This document shows, piece by piece, positions 30,077-41,622 of a DNA stretch of 64,000 bases. Each line of letters starts with the position of its first letter. The first letter of the stretch is position 1. This stretch comes from Stutzerimonas frequens (GTDB lineage: Bacteria; Pseudomonadota; Gammaproteobacteria; Pseudomonadales; Pseudomonadaceae), in NCBI RefSeq assembly GCF_024448335.1, contig NZ_JAMOHM010000001.1, positions 1 to 64,000 on the forward strand, read 5' to 3'. The notes beneath the pieces are model-generated. The model did no database searches and had not been told where the DNA came from. It saw only the letters and a program-made list of their open reading frames with translations. Position numbers and translations under genes: made by a program.

Positions 30077-31099
30077 ATGCGTCGCTTGCCTGCTCTAGTG
30101 CTTTTGTTCGGCGTCGCGCTTGGCGGCGGCGTGCCGTACATGGCCGCGGCGCAGGAACCAGAGACGCCGCAGGAAGCACCGGCGGACGAGCCAGCCGCAA
30201 CGCCACGTCCATCACCACAAACACGCGGCGAGGCGCTGGCCGAAGGGCTGCAACGACAGCTCGAAGCCGCAGCCCAGCTGCAGCTGGGCGACGAGGACAA
30301 GTTCCTCGCGCTCTGGCAGCCGGCCAACACTCCAAAGGCCCGTGGCGTGCTCATCATCGTGCCAAGCGAAGGCGAAACCGCCGATTGGCCACGCGCAGTC
30401 GGACCGCTACGACGCGGCCTTCCCGAGCACGGCTGGCACACCCTGAGCCTGACGCCCACGGACTCGACGTTGAGCCCTGGCCCGCGCCCGCCAGTGACCG
30501 AAGCCCCGACTGCGGAAGAAAAGTCCGACACGGAGAAAGGCGCCGAGCCTGACGCCAGCGATGCCCAAGCCGCGGCACAAACGACTTCGGCAGGCTACTT
30601 GCCCGAGCAGACGGCAGCCACGGACAACGACGACTCGACGCCGCCACAAGCCGAGCAGGACACCCCGCCGCCAACGGATGCCGAGCGCATGCTGGCGCGC
30701 CTGCATGCTGCCATCGAGCATGCGCGCACACTGCAGGCGCCCATGATCGTTCTGCTCGGCCATGGCACCGGTGCCTACTGGGCGAGCCAGTACCTGGCGC
30801 AGCGTCAGCCAAAGGATGTCGGGCAAATCGTGGTGATCGATCCGCGCGCGCCGCTGCAGGCGGAACAGCCGCTGGAGAGCCTTGTCGCGGCGTTGCCAGT
30901 GGGCATCGGCGACTTCTATACCGGTACCCGTGCAGCGGCGAAACAGCAGGCGCTGCAACGACGTAATGCGGCGCGTCGTGCCGGGCATCCGGATTATCGA
31001 CAGGTCGCCCTGCCGAACCTGGGTGGCGGTCGCGACGCCGATCAGGAGCAGCTGGTGCGCCGGGTGCGCGGCTGGCTCGAGCGCAAGCCGGTGCGCTGA
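30077..31099 (+). CDS. DUF3530 family exported alpha/beta-hydrolase-like protein
   Basis: Unknown function. The 340-residue protein has a signal peptide (about residues 1-25, ending AAAQ). A low-complexity Pro/Ala/Glu/Thr linker occupies about residues 135-195. An alpha/beta-hydrolase-like part follows, with VLLGHGTGAYWA. The usual nucleophile motif GxSxG is replaced by GHGTG, so ordinary serine hydrolase activity is doubtful. It is divergent from agtS and convergent with djlA. PAO1 has a similar gene in this region. Confidence 0.75.
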   Translation: MRRLPALVLLFGVALGGGVPYMAAAQEPETPQEAPADEPAATPRPSPQTRGEALAEGLQRQLEAAAQLQLGDEDKFLALWQPANTPKARGVLIIVPSEGETADWPRAVGPLRRGLPEHGWHTLSLTPTDSTLSPGPRPPVTEAPTAEEKSDTEKGAEPDASDAQAAAQTTSAGYLPEQTAATDNDDSTPPQAEQDTPPPTDAERMLARLHAAIEHARTLQAPMIVLLGHGTGAYWASQYLAQRQPKDVGQIVVIDPRAPLQAEQPLESLVAALPVGIGDFYTGTRAAAKQQALQRRNAARRAGHPDYRQVALPNLGGGRDADQEQLVRRVRGWLERKPVR

Positions 31100-31104
31100 C
31101 CGGC

Positions 31105-31872
31105 TCAGCGAAAACCGCGGCGCTCGCGAATCAACGCATAGGCGCTGTGCAGCTCGCGGGTGCGCTCGGTCGCTTCGCGAACTTGCGCCGGGCTCGCTCC
31201 CGCGCCAGCCTGCTTGTCCGGGTGATGCTTGCTCAGCAGGCGGCGATAGGCCCGTTTGATCAGCTGCGGGTCGCTGTCTTGGCGCACACCCAGTAGCTGC
31301 AAGGCCTTCTCGTAGGCTCCGCCGCGCCCGGCCGGCGCCTCGTTGCGCCGCGCCGCGCCCTGATCGAGCGCCGCCACTTCGGCAGCATTCCAACCCAGCC
31401 ACTTGCCCCAGAGCAGCACCAGTTCATGCTCACGTGCGCCCATGCTTCCCTGGGCTCGGGCCATGCGCCAACAGGCCTGAATCAGGCGCCGCCCCTCCTC
31501 ACGCTGCCCACGTAGCCGCTGCAGGGTCACGCGCAACCCATCGCCGCTGGCCTTGCCGCGATTGAACGCGGCGATGGCCCGCTGCTGCCCCGACGCATCG
31601 AGGCCCTGGCGGCGCATCTCTTCGCGTGCCGCCTGGATATGCGCAGGACTGACGCGCCCACCGCTTTTGGCCAGGCGCCCGAGCAGAAAGAACAGCAGCT
31701 CATTGCCCTTCAGCGCCGATTTGCCAGCCAGGCGCTCACGCAAGCTGGCCCATGAATCTAGGCCCAGGCGACGATCGACTACCTGCCCCAGCAGACCACC
31801 GAGCAGCGCACCAGGGATGCTGGCGAGCAACCAGCCGATCAACAGCCCCAACAGGGTGATGGGCCAGAACAT
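31105..31872 (-). CDS. djlA: DjlA-like membrane-anchored DnaJ co-chaperone
   Basis: Co-chaperone that stimulates DnaK at the inner membrane. From the ATG at 31872 it has 255 residues: one N-terminal membrane helix with glycine-rich dimer motif (FWPITLLGLLIGWLLASIPG), a TerB-like domain (about 55-170), and a C-terminal J domain with the HPD tripeptide in RLLSKHHPDKQAG. Family members are 250-270 residues. Its start lies one base after the murU stop, which implies translational coupling. Confidence 0.9.
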   Translation of the reverse strand: MFWPITLLGLLIGWLLASIPGALLGGLLGQVVDRRLGLDSWASLRERLAGKSALKGNELLFFLLGRLAKSGGRVSPAHIQAAREEMRRQGLDASGQQRAIAAFNRGKASGDGLRVTLQRLRGQREEGRRLIQACWRMARAQGSMGAREHELVLLWGKWLGWNAAEVAALDQGAARRNEAPAGRGGAYEKALQLLGVRQDSDPQLIKRAYRRLLSKHHPDKQAGAGASPAQVREATERTRELHSAYALIRERRGFR

Positions 31873-31873
31873 C

Positions 31874-33600
<1,727 letters not shown>

Positions 33601-33690
33601 GCTTTATTATCCTGCATCTTTCTCAGCCCATCGAGAGGCGTGCGGCCCAGCCGGCCGATGGCTCGCCGCAAGCACGGACCAAAAAACAAG

Positions 33691-36468
33691 ATGGCAGTCA
33701 AATACCCCGCGTTTCGTAAAAAATTCCCTCTATTGGTTACTGGCGGTCTGCTCGCATTGCAACCGGTAGCTGTTCCTTTTGTCATCGCCGCCGAACAGTT
33801 CGCCTGCCAGCCGGACGCATCCGGTGGCTGGAACTGTGCCTCCAACGCAGCAAGCCCCGCACTGCCACCGCGCCCGAGCCATAGCGGCAGCGCCGTGAGC
33901 ACGACGGGGACAGCCAAGTCAGCCACTGCCAAGACGCAAGAGCCGACCGCCACAACCAAGCTGGTCACCGAGAGCAAGGGCCGCGCGCTGGCCTCGCGCA
34001 GCGCAGACTATAGCCATCTGGACTGGGTGCCACGCGATCAGCTGACGCCTGCTCAGCTCGCCGAAACCGGTCCGTACTGCGCAGGCACCTATGTCGAGCC
34101 GGACCGCCCAGGCAAATTCGACACCACGCCGATGAGCGAAGCGCCCACCTACGTGTCGGCCAAGGCCACCCGCTACGAGCAGGAGCAGGAGATCGCCACC
34201 CTCGCTGGCGATGTGGTCCTGCGCCAGGGCAGCATTCAGGTCGAGGCGGACGAAGCCAGCCTGCACCAGTTGGAGAACCGCGGCGAGCTGACCGGCAACG
34301 TGCGCTTTCGCGACCGCGACGCACTGCTGGTCGGCGACCGCGCCGAGATCTTCCTCGACAGCGGCGAAGCCAAGGTGGAGAACGCTGAGTACGTCGTGCA
34401 TTCCGGCAAGGTCCGCGGCAGCGCGCAGTACGCCAAGCGCGAGGAAACCGCAATCATCCGCCTGAAGGACGGCACCTACACCAGCTGCGAGCCGGGCGAG
34501 AACAGCTGGCACCTGAAGGGCAACAACGTCACCTTGAACCCGGCCACCGGCTTCGGTTCGGCGACCAACGTGACGCTGCGGGTCAAGGATATTCCGGTGT
34601 TCTACACCCCTTATATCCACTTCCCCATCGATGATCGTCGCCAGTCCGGCTTCCTCGCACCGAGCATCGGCTCGTCCAGCGACAACGGCTTCTCGCTGCA
34701 GACGCCCTATTACTTCAACCTGGCGCCGAATTTCGACGCCACGCTGTATCCGCACTTGATGACCGACCGCGGCCTGCTGATGGAAGGCGAGTTCCGCTAC
34801 CTGACGCGCAGCAGCGAGGGACAGTTCGGCGCCGCCTACCTGGACGACAGCAACGACGATCGCAAGCTGCAGTCCGAGTACGAGGACCAGCGCTGGATGT
34901 ACAGCTGGCAGAACCGTACTGGTCTGGATTCGCGCTGGCTCGCCGAGGTGGACTACACCGATATCAGCGATCCTTACTACTTCCAGGATCTGGATACCAA
35001 CCTCAACATCGACCAACCTGATCATCTCGATCAGCGCGGCACACTCTCCTACCGCGGCGACACCTATACCGCGCGTTTGAACATGCACGCCTATGAGCGT
35101 GCCACGGTGGCCGACATCACGCCGTACGAGCGCCTGCCGCAGCTGACCCTGGACGGACGCCTGCCCTTCCAGCCGGGCGGCTTGAACTTCGCCTACAAGA
35201 CCGAGTTCGTCAGCTTCCAACGCAGCCTGCGCAGCGGCAACTACATCAATGAGGATGGGGGCGAAGAAACTTGGTACGACGAGAACCTAAGAGGTCTCAA
35301 CCGCGCGGAAGGCGAACGCCTTCACTTAGAGCCCGGAGTGAGCTTACCCCTGAACTGGTCGTGGGGCTTCATCAAGCCTTCGCTGAAATACGCATATACC
35401 AAGTACGACGTGACGCTCGACAACAAGGGTAAGTTTGGTGTTGGCGGCGTTGGAGCGAACTTTAACGACACACCCGACCGCAGCGTGCCGATCCTGAGTG
35501 TCGACAGCGGCCTGTACTTCGACCGCGACACCCAGTGGTTCGGCAAAGACTATCGCCAGACCCTCGAGCCGCGCCTGTTCTATCTTTACGTACCGGAGGA
35601 AGATCAGGACGATATCCCGATCTTCGATACCGGCGAGAGCAGCTTCAGTTACTCCTCTCTGTGGCGCGAGAATCGCTTCTCCGGCAAGGATCGCATCGGC
35701 GACGCCAATCAGGTTTCGCTCGGCGTCACCAGCCGCTGGGTAGAGCCCAATGGCTTCGAGCGCCAGCGCTTCAGCATTGGCCAGGCGTTCTACTTCGAAG
35801 ACCGCAAGGTTCAACTGCGCGGCATCGATTACCGCACGCGCTCCAGTGCCACCTCCGACGTATCGCCGTACGCGCTGGAGTACATGTACCGCTACAACCG
35901 CGACTGGCGCTTCACCTCGACCTTCAACTGGGATCCGGACAGCCACAGCACCCGTTCCGGCAGTGCCATGTGGCATTACCAGCCGGCTGACAACCCTGGC
36001 AAGATCGTCAACCTAGGCTATCGCTATCGCAACGATGCAATGCGCTTTGATCAGGCCACCGGCCGCTGGACGTACAGCGGTGATTATGGGAATTGCGATA
36101 CCAATCCGGACACCTGCATCAAGGACTACTACAAGATCAACCAGCACGACTTCTCGGTCATCTGGCCGGTGGTCCCGCAATGGAGCGTCATTGCCCGCTG
36201 GCAGCATGACTACAGCCGCAGCCGCACACTGGAAGCCTTCGGTGGCTTCGAGTACGACAGCTGCTGCTGGAAGCTGCGCCTGATCAATCGCTACTGGATC
36301 GACTACGACGAGACCAGCCTCAACCCCGAACGCAACGACGAGCCCGACCGCGGCATTTTCCTGCAGATCGTCCTCAAGGGACTCGGCGGCGTAGTCGGCA
36401 ATGCGACCGAAACTTTCCTCGACGAAGGCATCCAAGGCTACCGTGAACGTGAAGACCAAGCTTTCTGA
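33691..36468 (+). CDS. lptD: LPS-assembly outer membrane protein LptD
   Basis: Beta-barrel that, with LptE, inserts lipopolysaccharide into the outer leaflet of the outer membrane. From the ATG at 33691 ([15 protein letters not shown]) it has 925 residues: a signal peptide to about residue 34, a variable Ser/Thr/Ala-rich linker, a periplasmic LptA-like domain (about 150-290, [19 protein letters not shown]), and the barrel (about 310 onward). Two adjacent cysteines near the C terminus (YDSCCWKLR) match the disulfide-forming pair. A stretch at about 35240-35480 uses less common codons than the rest of the gene. surA overlaps its end. Confidence 0.96.
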   Translation: MAVKYPAFRKKFPLLVTGGLLALQPVAVPFVIAAEQFACQPDASGGWNCASNAASPALPPRPSHSGSAVSTTGTAKSATAKTQEPTATTKLVTESKGRALASRSADYSHLDWVPRDQLTPAQLAETGPYCAGTYVEPDRPGKFDTTPMSEAPTYVSAKATRYEQEQEIATLAGDVVLRQGSIQVEADEASLHQLENRGELTGNVRFRDRDALLVGDRAEIFLDSGEAKVENAEYVVHSGKVRGSAQYAKREETAIIRLKDGTYTSCEPGENSWHLKGNNVTLNPATGFGSATNVTLRVKDIPVFYTPYIHFPIDDRRQSGFLAPSIGSSSDNGFSLQTPYYFNLAPNFDATLYPHLMTDRGLLMEGEFRYLTRSSEGQFGAAYLDDSNDDRKLQSEYEDQRWMYSWQNRTGLDSRWLAEVDYTDISDPYYFQDLDTNLNIDQPDHLDQRGTLSYRGDTYTARLNMHAYERATVADITPYERLPQLTLDGRLPFQPGGLNFAYKTEFVSFQRSLRSGNYINEDGGEETWYDENLRGLNRAEGERLHLEPGVSLPLNWSWGFIKPSLKYAYTKYDVTLDNKGKFGVGGVGANFNDTPDRSVPILSVDSGLYFDRDTQWFGKDYRQTLEPRLFYLYVPEEDQDDIPIFDTGESSFSYSSLWRENRFSGKDRIGDANQVSLGVTSRWVEPNGFERQRFSIGQAFYFEDRKVQLRGIDYRTRSSATSDVSPYALEYMYRYNRDWRFTSTFNWDPDSHSTRSGSAMWHYQPADNPGKIVNLGYRYRNDAMRFDQATGRWTYSGDYGNCDTNPDTCIKDYYKINQHDFSVIWPVVPQWSVIARWQHDYSRSRTLEAFGGFEYDSCCWKLRLINRYWIDYDETSLNPERNDEPDRGIFLQIVLKGLGGVVGNATETFLDEGIQGYREREDQAF

Positions 36469-37756
36469 AGTACTGCGCCCGCTCGCGCTCGGCGCACTGC
36501 TGCTGAGCGGTGCGACCCTCGCGCCTGCGGCCCTCGCCCAGGTTCAACCACTGGATCGCGTGGTGGCGATCGTCGATAACGACGTCATCATGCAAAGCCA
36601 ACTGGACCAGCGTATGCGCGAAGTCCAGCAGACCATCGAGAAGCGCGGCGCCGATGCGCCGCCGACCGACGTCCTGCAACAGCAGGTGCTTGAGCGCCTG
36701 ATCACCGAGAACCTGCAGCTGCAGATCGGCGAGCGCTCCGGCATCCGCATCTCCGACGAAGAACTCAACCAGGCCATGGGCACCATCGCCCAGCGCAACA
36801 ACATGTCACTGGAGCAGTTCCGCGAGGCCCTGACCCGTGATGGCCTGAGCCTGGAAACCGCCCGCGAGCAGATCCGCCGCGAGATGATCATCAGCCGCGT
36901 GCGCCAGCGCCGCGTCGCCGAACGCATCCAGGTGTCCAACCAGGAAGTGCAGAACTTCCTCGCCTCGGACCTCGGCAAGCTGCAGCTGTCCGAGGAATAC
37001 CACCTCGCCAACATCTTGATTCCGGTTCCGGAATCTGCTGATGCTGCCACCATCCAGGCAGCCGAACGCACTGCAATGGATACCTATCAGCAGCTGCAGC
37101 AGGGCGCCGACTTCGCTCGCCTGGCCGTATCCCGCTCGGCCAGCGAGAACGCTCTCGAGGGCGGCGACATGGGCTGGCGCAAAGCGGCTCAGCTGCCACC
37201 GCCGTTCGATACTGCGGTTCAGGAGCTGGCGGTCGGCGAAGTGACCCAACCGGTGCGCACGCCGCCAGGCTTCATCATGGTCAAGCTGCTGGACAAGCGT
37301 GGTGGCGAAACCCAGGTACGCGACGAAGTGCATGTCCGCCACATCCTGATCAAGCCGAGCGCGATCCGTAGCGAAGAAGAAGCACGCCTGCTGGTACAGC
37401 GCCTGCGTGATCGCATCGAGGCTGGCGAGGATTTCGCCGAGCTGGCCAAGAGCTTCTCCGAAGACCCGGGCTCGGCGCTCAACGGCGGCGACCTGAACTG
37501 GATCGACCCGGCTTCTCTGGTGCCCGAGTTCCGTGAAGTCATGGCCAATACGGCGAGCGGCGAACTGTCCCCGGTGTTCAAGTCGCCCTATGGCTGGCAC
37601 GTCTTGGAAGTGCTCGGCCGCCGCGCGACCGACACCAGCGAGCAGTTCCGCGAGCAACAGGCGCTGAGCTTGCTGCGCAACCGCAAGTACGATGAAGAGC
37701 TGCAGGCCTGGCTGCGCCAGATCCGCGACGAGGCCTACGTCGAGATCAAGCTCTAA
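36443..37756 (+). CDS. surA: Periplasmic chaperone and peptidyl-prolyl isomerase SurA
   Basis: Escorts unfolded outer-membrane proteins, LptD included, to the Bam complex. The 437-residue protein has a signal peptide ([19 protein letters not shown]...ALA), an N-terminal chaperone domain and two parvulin domains (starting near [13 protein letters not shown] and [12 protein letters not shown]). The start is probably GTG at 36443 with AAGG upstream, inside the last 26 bases of lptD. A second GTG lies at 36449. No ATG start fits. Overlap suggests coupled expression of client and chaperone. Confidence 0.94.
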   Translation: MNVKTKLSEVLRPLALGALLLSGATLAPAALAQVQPLDRVVAIVDNDVIMQSQLDQRMREVQQTIEKRGADAPPTDVLQQQVLERLITENLQLQIGERSGIRISDEELNQAMGTIAQRNNMSLEQFREALTRDGLSLETAREQIRREMIISRVRQRRVAERIQVSNQEVQNFLASDLGKLQLSEEYHLANILIPVPESADAATIQAAERTAMDTYQQLQQGADFARLAVSRSASENALEGGDMGWRKAAQLPPPFDTAVQELAVGEVTQPVRTPPGFIMVKLLDKRGGETQVRDEVHVRHILIKPSAIRSEEEARLLVQRLRDRIEAGEDFAELAKSFSEDPGSALNGGDLNWIDPASLVPEFREVMANTASGELSPVFKSPYGWHVLEVLGRRATDTSEQFREQQALSLLRNRKYDEELQAWLRQIRDEAYVEIKL

Positions 37757-37788
37757 GCTGCACGCTGCACCTAAGAGCAACAGGAAGG

Positions 37789-37822
37789 CGGGGTGATGAC
37801 CGAAGGGTCGCCACCCCGTTTT
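37789..37822 (+). terminator. Intrinsic terminator after surA
   Basis: CGGGGTG (37789-37795) pairs with CACCCCG (37812-37818), and an inner GACC/GGTC stem has a GAAG tetraloop. TTTT follows at once. It would end or reduce lptD-surA transcription before pdxA. Confidence 0.75.
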
Positions 37823-37865
37823 CATTTCCGGCGGATCACCGTCAGATGCCTAGCGGAGAAATTCG

Positions 37866-38855
37866 ATGTCCACGTCCCGCCCCTTCGTTCTGACGCCCGG
37901 CGAACCGGCCGGCATCGGCCCGGATCTGTGCCTGTTGCTGGCACGCCAGGCGCAACCGCAGCCACTGGCGGCCATCGCCAGCCGCGCGCTGCTGGCCGAG
38001 CGCGCTGTACAGCTGGGACTGCACATCGAACTGCGCGATGCCGGACCGCAGAACTGGCCCGGCGAGCCAGCGCCTGCCAACTGTCTGTACGTCTGGGACA
38101 CACCGCTCGCCGCCACGGTGACGGCCGGCCAGCTCGACCCGCGCAATGCCCACTATGTGCTGGAGACGTTGACCCGCGCCGGACGCGGCTGCCTGGACGG
38201 CAGTTTCGCGGGCATGATTACCGCCCCGGTGCATAAGGGCGTGATCAACGAAGCCGGCATTCCCTTCTCGGGACACACCGAATTTCTCGCCGAGCTGACC
38301 CACACCGAACAGGTGGTGATGATGCTTGCCACGCGCGGCCTGCGTGTGGCGCTGGTAACCACCCACCTGCCGCTCAGGGATGTCGCCGATGCGATCACCG
38401 CCGAGCGTCTGCAGCGGGTCACGCGCATCCTGCACGCGGACCTGGTGAGCAAGTTCGGTATCGCCCGCCCACGCATTCTGGTCTGTGGCCTGAATCCCCA
38501 TGCCGGGGAAGGCGGCCACCTGGGGCGCGAGGAAATCGAAGTCATCGAGCCGACGCTGGCGGGTCTGCGCGAGGAGGGCATCGAGCTGATCGGCCCACTG
38601 CCCGCCGACACGCTGTTCACCCCCAAGCACCTCGAACACTGCGATGCGGTGCTGGCGATGTATCACGATCAGGGCCTGCCGGTGCTCAAGTACAAGGGTT
38701 TCGGGGCAGCGGTCAACGTTACCCTCGGCCTGCCGATCGTACGCACTTCCGTGGACCACGGCACCGCGCTGGACCTGGCCGGAACCGGCCGTGTCGACAT
38801 CGGCAGCCTGCAGGTCGCCCTGGAAACGGCCTATCAGATGTCAGGCACCGCTTAG
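37866..38855 (+). CDS. pdxA: 4-hydroxythreonine-4-phosphate dehydrogenase
   Basis: Oxidises 4-phosphohydroxy-L-threonine in the DXP-dependent route to pyridoxal phosphate. The 329-residue protein shows [13 protein letters not shown] at the N terminus, [24 protein letters not shown] with zinc-binding His, and [20 protein letters not shown] with another metal-binding His. Position after surA and before rsmA is the usual gammaproteobacterial order. Confidence 0.97.
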   Translation: MSTSRPFVLTPGEPAGIGPDLCLLLARQAQPQPLAAIASRALLAERAVQLGLHIELRDAGPQNWPGEPAPANCLYVWDTPLAATVTAGQLDPRNAHYVLETLTRAGRGCLDGSFAGMITAPVHKGVINEAGIPFSGHTEFLAELTHTEQVVMMLATRGLRVALVTTHLPLRDVADAITAERLQRVTRILHADLVSKFGIARPRILVCGLNPHAGEGGHLGREEIEVIEPTLAGLREEGIELIGPLPADTLFTPKHLEHCDAVLAMYHDQGLPVLKYKGFGAAVNVTLGLPIVRTSVDHGTALDLAGTGRVDIGSLQVALETAYQMSGTA

Positions 38856-38988
38856 GAAGCCGGTCCGCCCCGGCATCCGTTTCGCAATGGGTGCCGGCCC
38901 GGCGACTCAGCTGGTAAGCTTCGCACCTTTCATTTTTCGCTTTACGCTCTTGCTTGACGCTTGCGGCTTGAAGCCTGGAGCTGCCTTC

Positions 38989-39783
38989 ATGTCCGATTAC
39001 CAACACCGCGCGCGCAAACGCTTCGGCCAGAACTTCCTGCACGACGCGGGGGTGATCCACCGCATTCTGCGGGCGATCCACGCCAAGCCCGGTGAACGGT
39101 TGGTGGAGATCGGCCCCGGGCAGGGAGCGCTCACCGAAGGACTGCTCGACAGCGGTGCACATCTGGATGTAGTCGAGCTCGACCTCGACCTGATTCCCAT
39201 CCTGCAAGCCAAGTTCGCCGGGCGCGAGAACTTCAACCTGAATCAGGGCGATGCCCTGAAGTTCGACTTCAGCCGTCTCAGCCAGGAGCCGGCGAGCCTG
39301 CGCATCGTCGGCAACCTGCCCTACAACATCTCGACCCCGCTGATCTTCCACCTGCTCGAGCACGCCCAGCTGATCCGTGACATGCATTTCATGCTGCAGA
39401 AGGAAGTGGTCGAGCGGCTGGCCGCGCAGCCCGGCGGCGGTGACTGGGGTCGGCTGTCAATCATGGTGCAATACCACTGCCGGGTGGAGCACCTGTTCAA
39501 TGTCGGCCCGGGAGCTTTCAACCCGGCGCCGAAAGTCGACTCGGCGATCGTGCGCCTAGTACCACACGAAACCCTGCCGCATCCGGCGCGCGATCACCGC
39601 CAGCTGGAGCGCGTCGTGCGCGAGGCGTTCAATCAGCGACGCAAGACCCTGCGCAACACCTTGAAGGGCCTTCTGGATGCCGAGGCCATCGAGGCCGCGG
39701 GCGTGGACGGCAGTCTGCGACCCGAGCAACTGGACCTGGCGGCCTTTGTCCGCCTTTCCGATCAACTGACCGAGCGCAGCTAG
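38989..39783 (+). CDS. rsmA: 16S rRNA dimethyladenosine transferase
   Basis: Dimethylates two adjacent adenines (A1518 and A1519 in E. coli numbering) near the 3' end of 16S rRNA in 30S maturation. The 264-residue protein has the SAM-binding [16 protein letters not shown] and catalytic NLPYNIS motifs. The ATG at 38989 has GGAG eight bases upstream and starts [17 protein letters not shown]. The frame is open further upstream, overlapping pdxA, but without similarity. Confidence 0.97.
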   Translation: MSDYQHRARKRFGQNFLHDAGVIHRILRAIHAKPGERLVEIGPGQGALTEGLLDSGAHLDVVELDLDLIPILQAKFAGRENFNLNQGDALKFDFSRLSQEPASLRIVGNLPYNISTPLIFHLLEHAQLIRDMHFMLQKEVVERLAAQPGGGDWGRLSIMVQYHCRVEHLFNVGPGAFNPAPKVDSAIVRLVPHETLPHPARDHRQLERVVREAFNQRRKTLRNTLKGLLDAEAIEAAGVDGSLRPEQLDLAAFVRLSDQLTERS

Positions 39784-39817
39784 GGGTCAGCCCCCTCTGC
39801 CGACCAGCGAGCCGTCC

Positions 39818-40201
39818 ATGCCCGAAGAACAACGCTACCGCATCGACGTCAGCGTCACGCCCCGCTATCTGGCCGAGCAATCCGAGCCGGAACAAAACCG
39901 CTACGCCTTTGCCTACACCGTAACTATCGAGAATAAAGGCGAGGTGGCGGCGCAGCTGCTGTCGCGACACTGGATCATCACCGACGGCGACGGCCAGGTG
40001 CAGGAAGTGCGTGGCGCCGGCGTCGTCGGCGAGCAGCCACTGATTGCGCCTGGCGAGCACCACGTCTACACCAGTGGAACGCTGTTGCCGACCTGTGTCG
40101 GCAGCATGCAGGGCAGTTATCGGATGGTGGCCGAGGACGGGCACAGCTTCGATGCCGTCATTGCACCGTTCCGCCTGGCCGTACCCGGAGCATTGCATTG
40201 A
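39818..40201 (+). CDS. apaG: ApaG protein
   Basis: Conserved small protein with an immunoglobulin-like fold, biochemical role unsettled. The 127-residue length and motifs are standard: [28 protein letters not shown] and the glycine-rich [20 protein letters not shown]. Its stop TGA overlaps the TTG start of apaH, so the pair is translationally coupled. Confidence 0.95.
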   Translation: MPEEQRYRIDVSVTPRYLAEQSEPEQNRYAFAYTVTIENKGEVAAQLLSRHWIITDGDGQVQEVRGAGVVGEQPLIAPGEHHVYTSGTLLPTCVGSMQGSYRMVAEDGHSFDAVIAPFRLAVPGALH

Positions 40202-41025
40202 CGACCTATGCCGTTGGTGACCTGCAAGGTTGCCTGGAGCCCCTGAAGTGCCTGCTGGAGCGCGTCGACTTCAGCCCCTCGCGCGACTGCCTGTGGCTGG
40301 CCGGTGATCTGGTCAACCGCGGCCCGCAATCGCTGGAAGCACTGCGCTTCGTGCGCGATCTCGAGTCTTCGGCGATCACCGTGCTGGGCAACCACGACCT
40401 GCATCTGCTGGCGGTGGCGCATAACATCGAGCGCATGCGCAAGTCCGATACCTTGCAGGCGATCCTCGACGCACCGGATCGCGCAGACCTGATCGACTGG
40501 CTGCGCCAGCAGAAGCTCATTCATTATGATGCCGAGCGGCACACCGCCATGGTGCACGCCGGCATCCCGCCGCAATGGTCGCTGGAAAAGGCCCTGCGTC
40601 GCGCCGCCGAGGTTGAGCAGGCGCTGCAGGACGATGCCCTGCTGCTGCCCTTTCTCGATGGCATGTACGGTAACCAGCCGGCGAAGTGGAACAAGGAGCT
40701 GCACGGCGTCCCGCGCCTGCGCCTGATCACCAATTACTTCACCCGCATGCGCTTCTGCAAGGCGGACGGCACCCTTGAACTGGACGCCAAGGAAGGCGCC
40801 GACAGCGCACCCGCCGGCTACGCGCCCTGGTTCAGCCACAGCAACCGCAAGACCCGCAACGTCAAGCTGATCTTCGGCCACTGGGCGGCGCTGGAAGGCC
40901 AGTGCGACGAGCCGAACGTTTTCGCGCTGGATACTGGCTGCGTCTGGGGCAACGCCATGACGCTGATGAACCTCGACAGTGGCGAAATACATCGCTGCGA
41001 ATGTGAACACGGTAAGCCCGCATGA
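40198..41025 (+). CDS. apaH: Diadenosine tetraphosphatase (symmetrical)
   Basis: Hydrolyses Ap4A to two ADP and can remove Np4 caps from RNA. The 275-residue metallophosphatase shows the three metal motifs: YAVGDLQG (GDxxG), [11 protein letters not shown] (GDxxxRG) and [10 protein letters not shown] (GNHD). The start codon is TTG at 40198-40200, overlapping the apaG stop as TTGA. No ATG or GTG gives the conserved N terminus, so this rare start looks real and probably limits translation. Confidence 0.95.
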   Translation: MTTYAVGDLQGCLEPLKCLLERVDFSPSRDCLWLAGDLVNRGPQSLEALRFVRDLESSAITVLGNHDLHLLAVAHNIERMRKSDTLQAILDAPDRADLIDWLRQQKLIHYDAERHTAMVHAGIPPQWSLEKALRRAAEVEQALQDDALLLPFLDGMYGNQPAKWNKELHGVPRLRLITNYFTRMRFCKADGTLELDAKEGADSAPAGYAPWFSHSNRKTRNVKLIFGHWAALEGQCDEPNVFALDTGCVWGNAMTLMNLDSGEIHRCECEHGKPA

Positions 41026-41351
41026 CAGACTTCAAACGCATCCCGCCGGAACAAGCCCAGACCATGCGCAGCAATGGCGCGGTGATCGTGGATATTCGCG
41101 ACCCGCAGAGCTATGCCAATGGTCACATCAGTGGCTCACTGCATCTGGACAACCATTCGCTGCCGGACTTCATCGCCGCAGCCGATCTCGATCACCCGCT
41201 GATAGTCACCTGCTATCACGGCCATTCCAGCCAGAGCGCCGCGGCCTATCTGGTCAATCAGGGTTTTTCTGACGTCTACAGCCTCGACGGCGGTTTCGAA
41301 CTCTGGCGGCATACCTACCCGGCCGATGTCGCGCGCGACGAACAAGCGTAA
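41022..41351 (+). CDS. glpE: Thiosulfate sulfurtransferase GlpE
   Basis: Single-domain rhodanese that moves sulfane sulfur from thiosulfate to an acceptor, in the cytoplasm. The 109-residue protein has the active-site loop [12 protein letters not shown] with the catalytic Cys, and the rhodanese signature [19 protein letters not shown]. Its ATG overlaps the apaH stop (ATGA), making apaG-apaH-glpE one coupled unit. Confidence 0.93.
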   Translation: MTDFKRIPPEQAQTMRSNGAVIVDIRDPQSYANGHISGSLHLDNHSLPDFIAAADLDHPLIVTCYHGHSSQSAAAYLVNQGFSDVYSLDGGFELWRHTYPADVARDEQA

Positions 41352-41622
41352 AAATTTATTTCCCTCCGATCGCCCGCCATCCGCGGGCTAGGCGCTATCA
41401 ACAGCCGAACGGCAGCGCGGAAATCCCCTCTCCGCCCTTGATCTTGCCGAATCCGAACTATCCTTGAGTTCAGGCCATCCAAATAAACGAAGCCGGGAAA
41501 CGGCTGACGGAATTCAGGGTTTCGACCATTAGGTGTTCGGGGGAACTCCACTGGCCGCCACTTCGGCCGGGCTCCAGAGTGCCTGATGACGCGCCTATTC
41601 GTGCATCGATCGAGGTGAAGTC

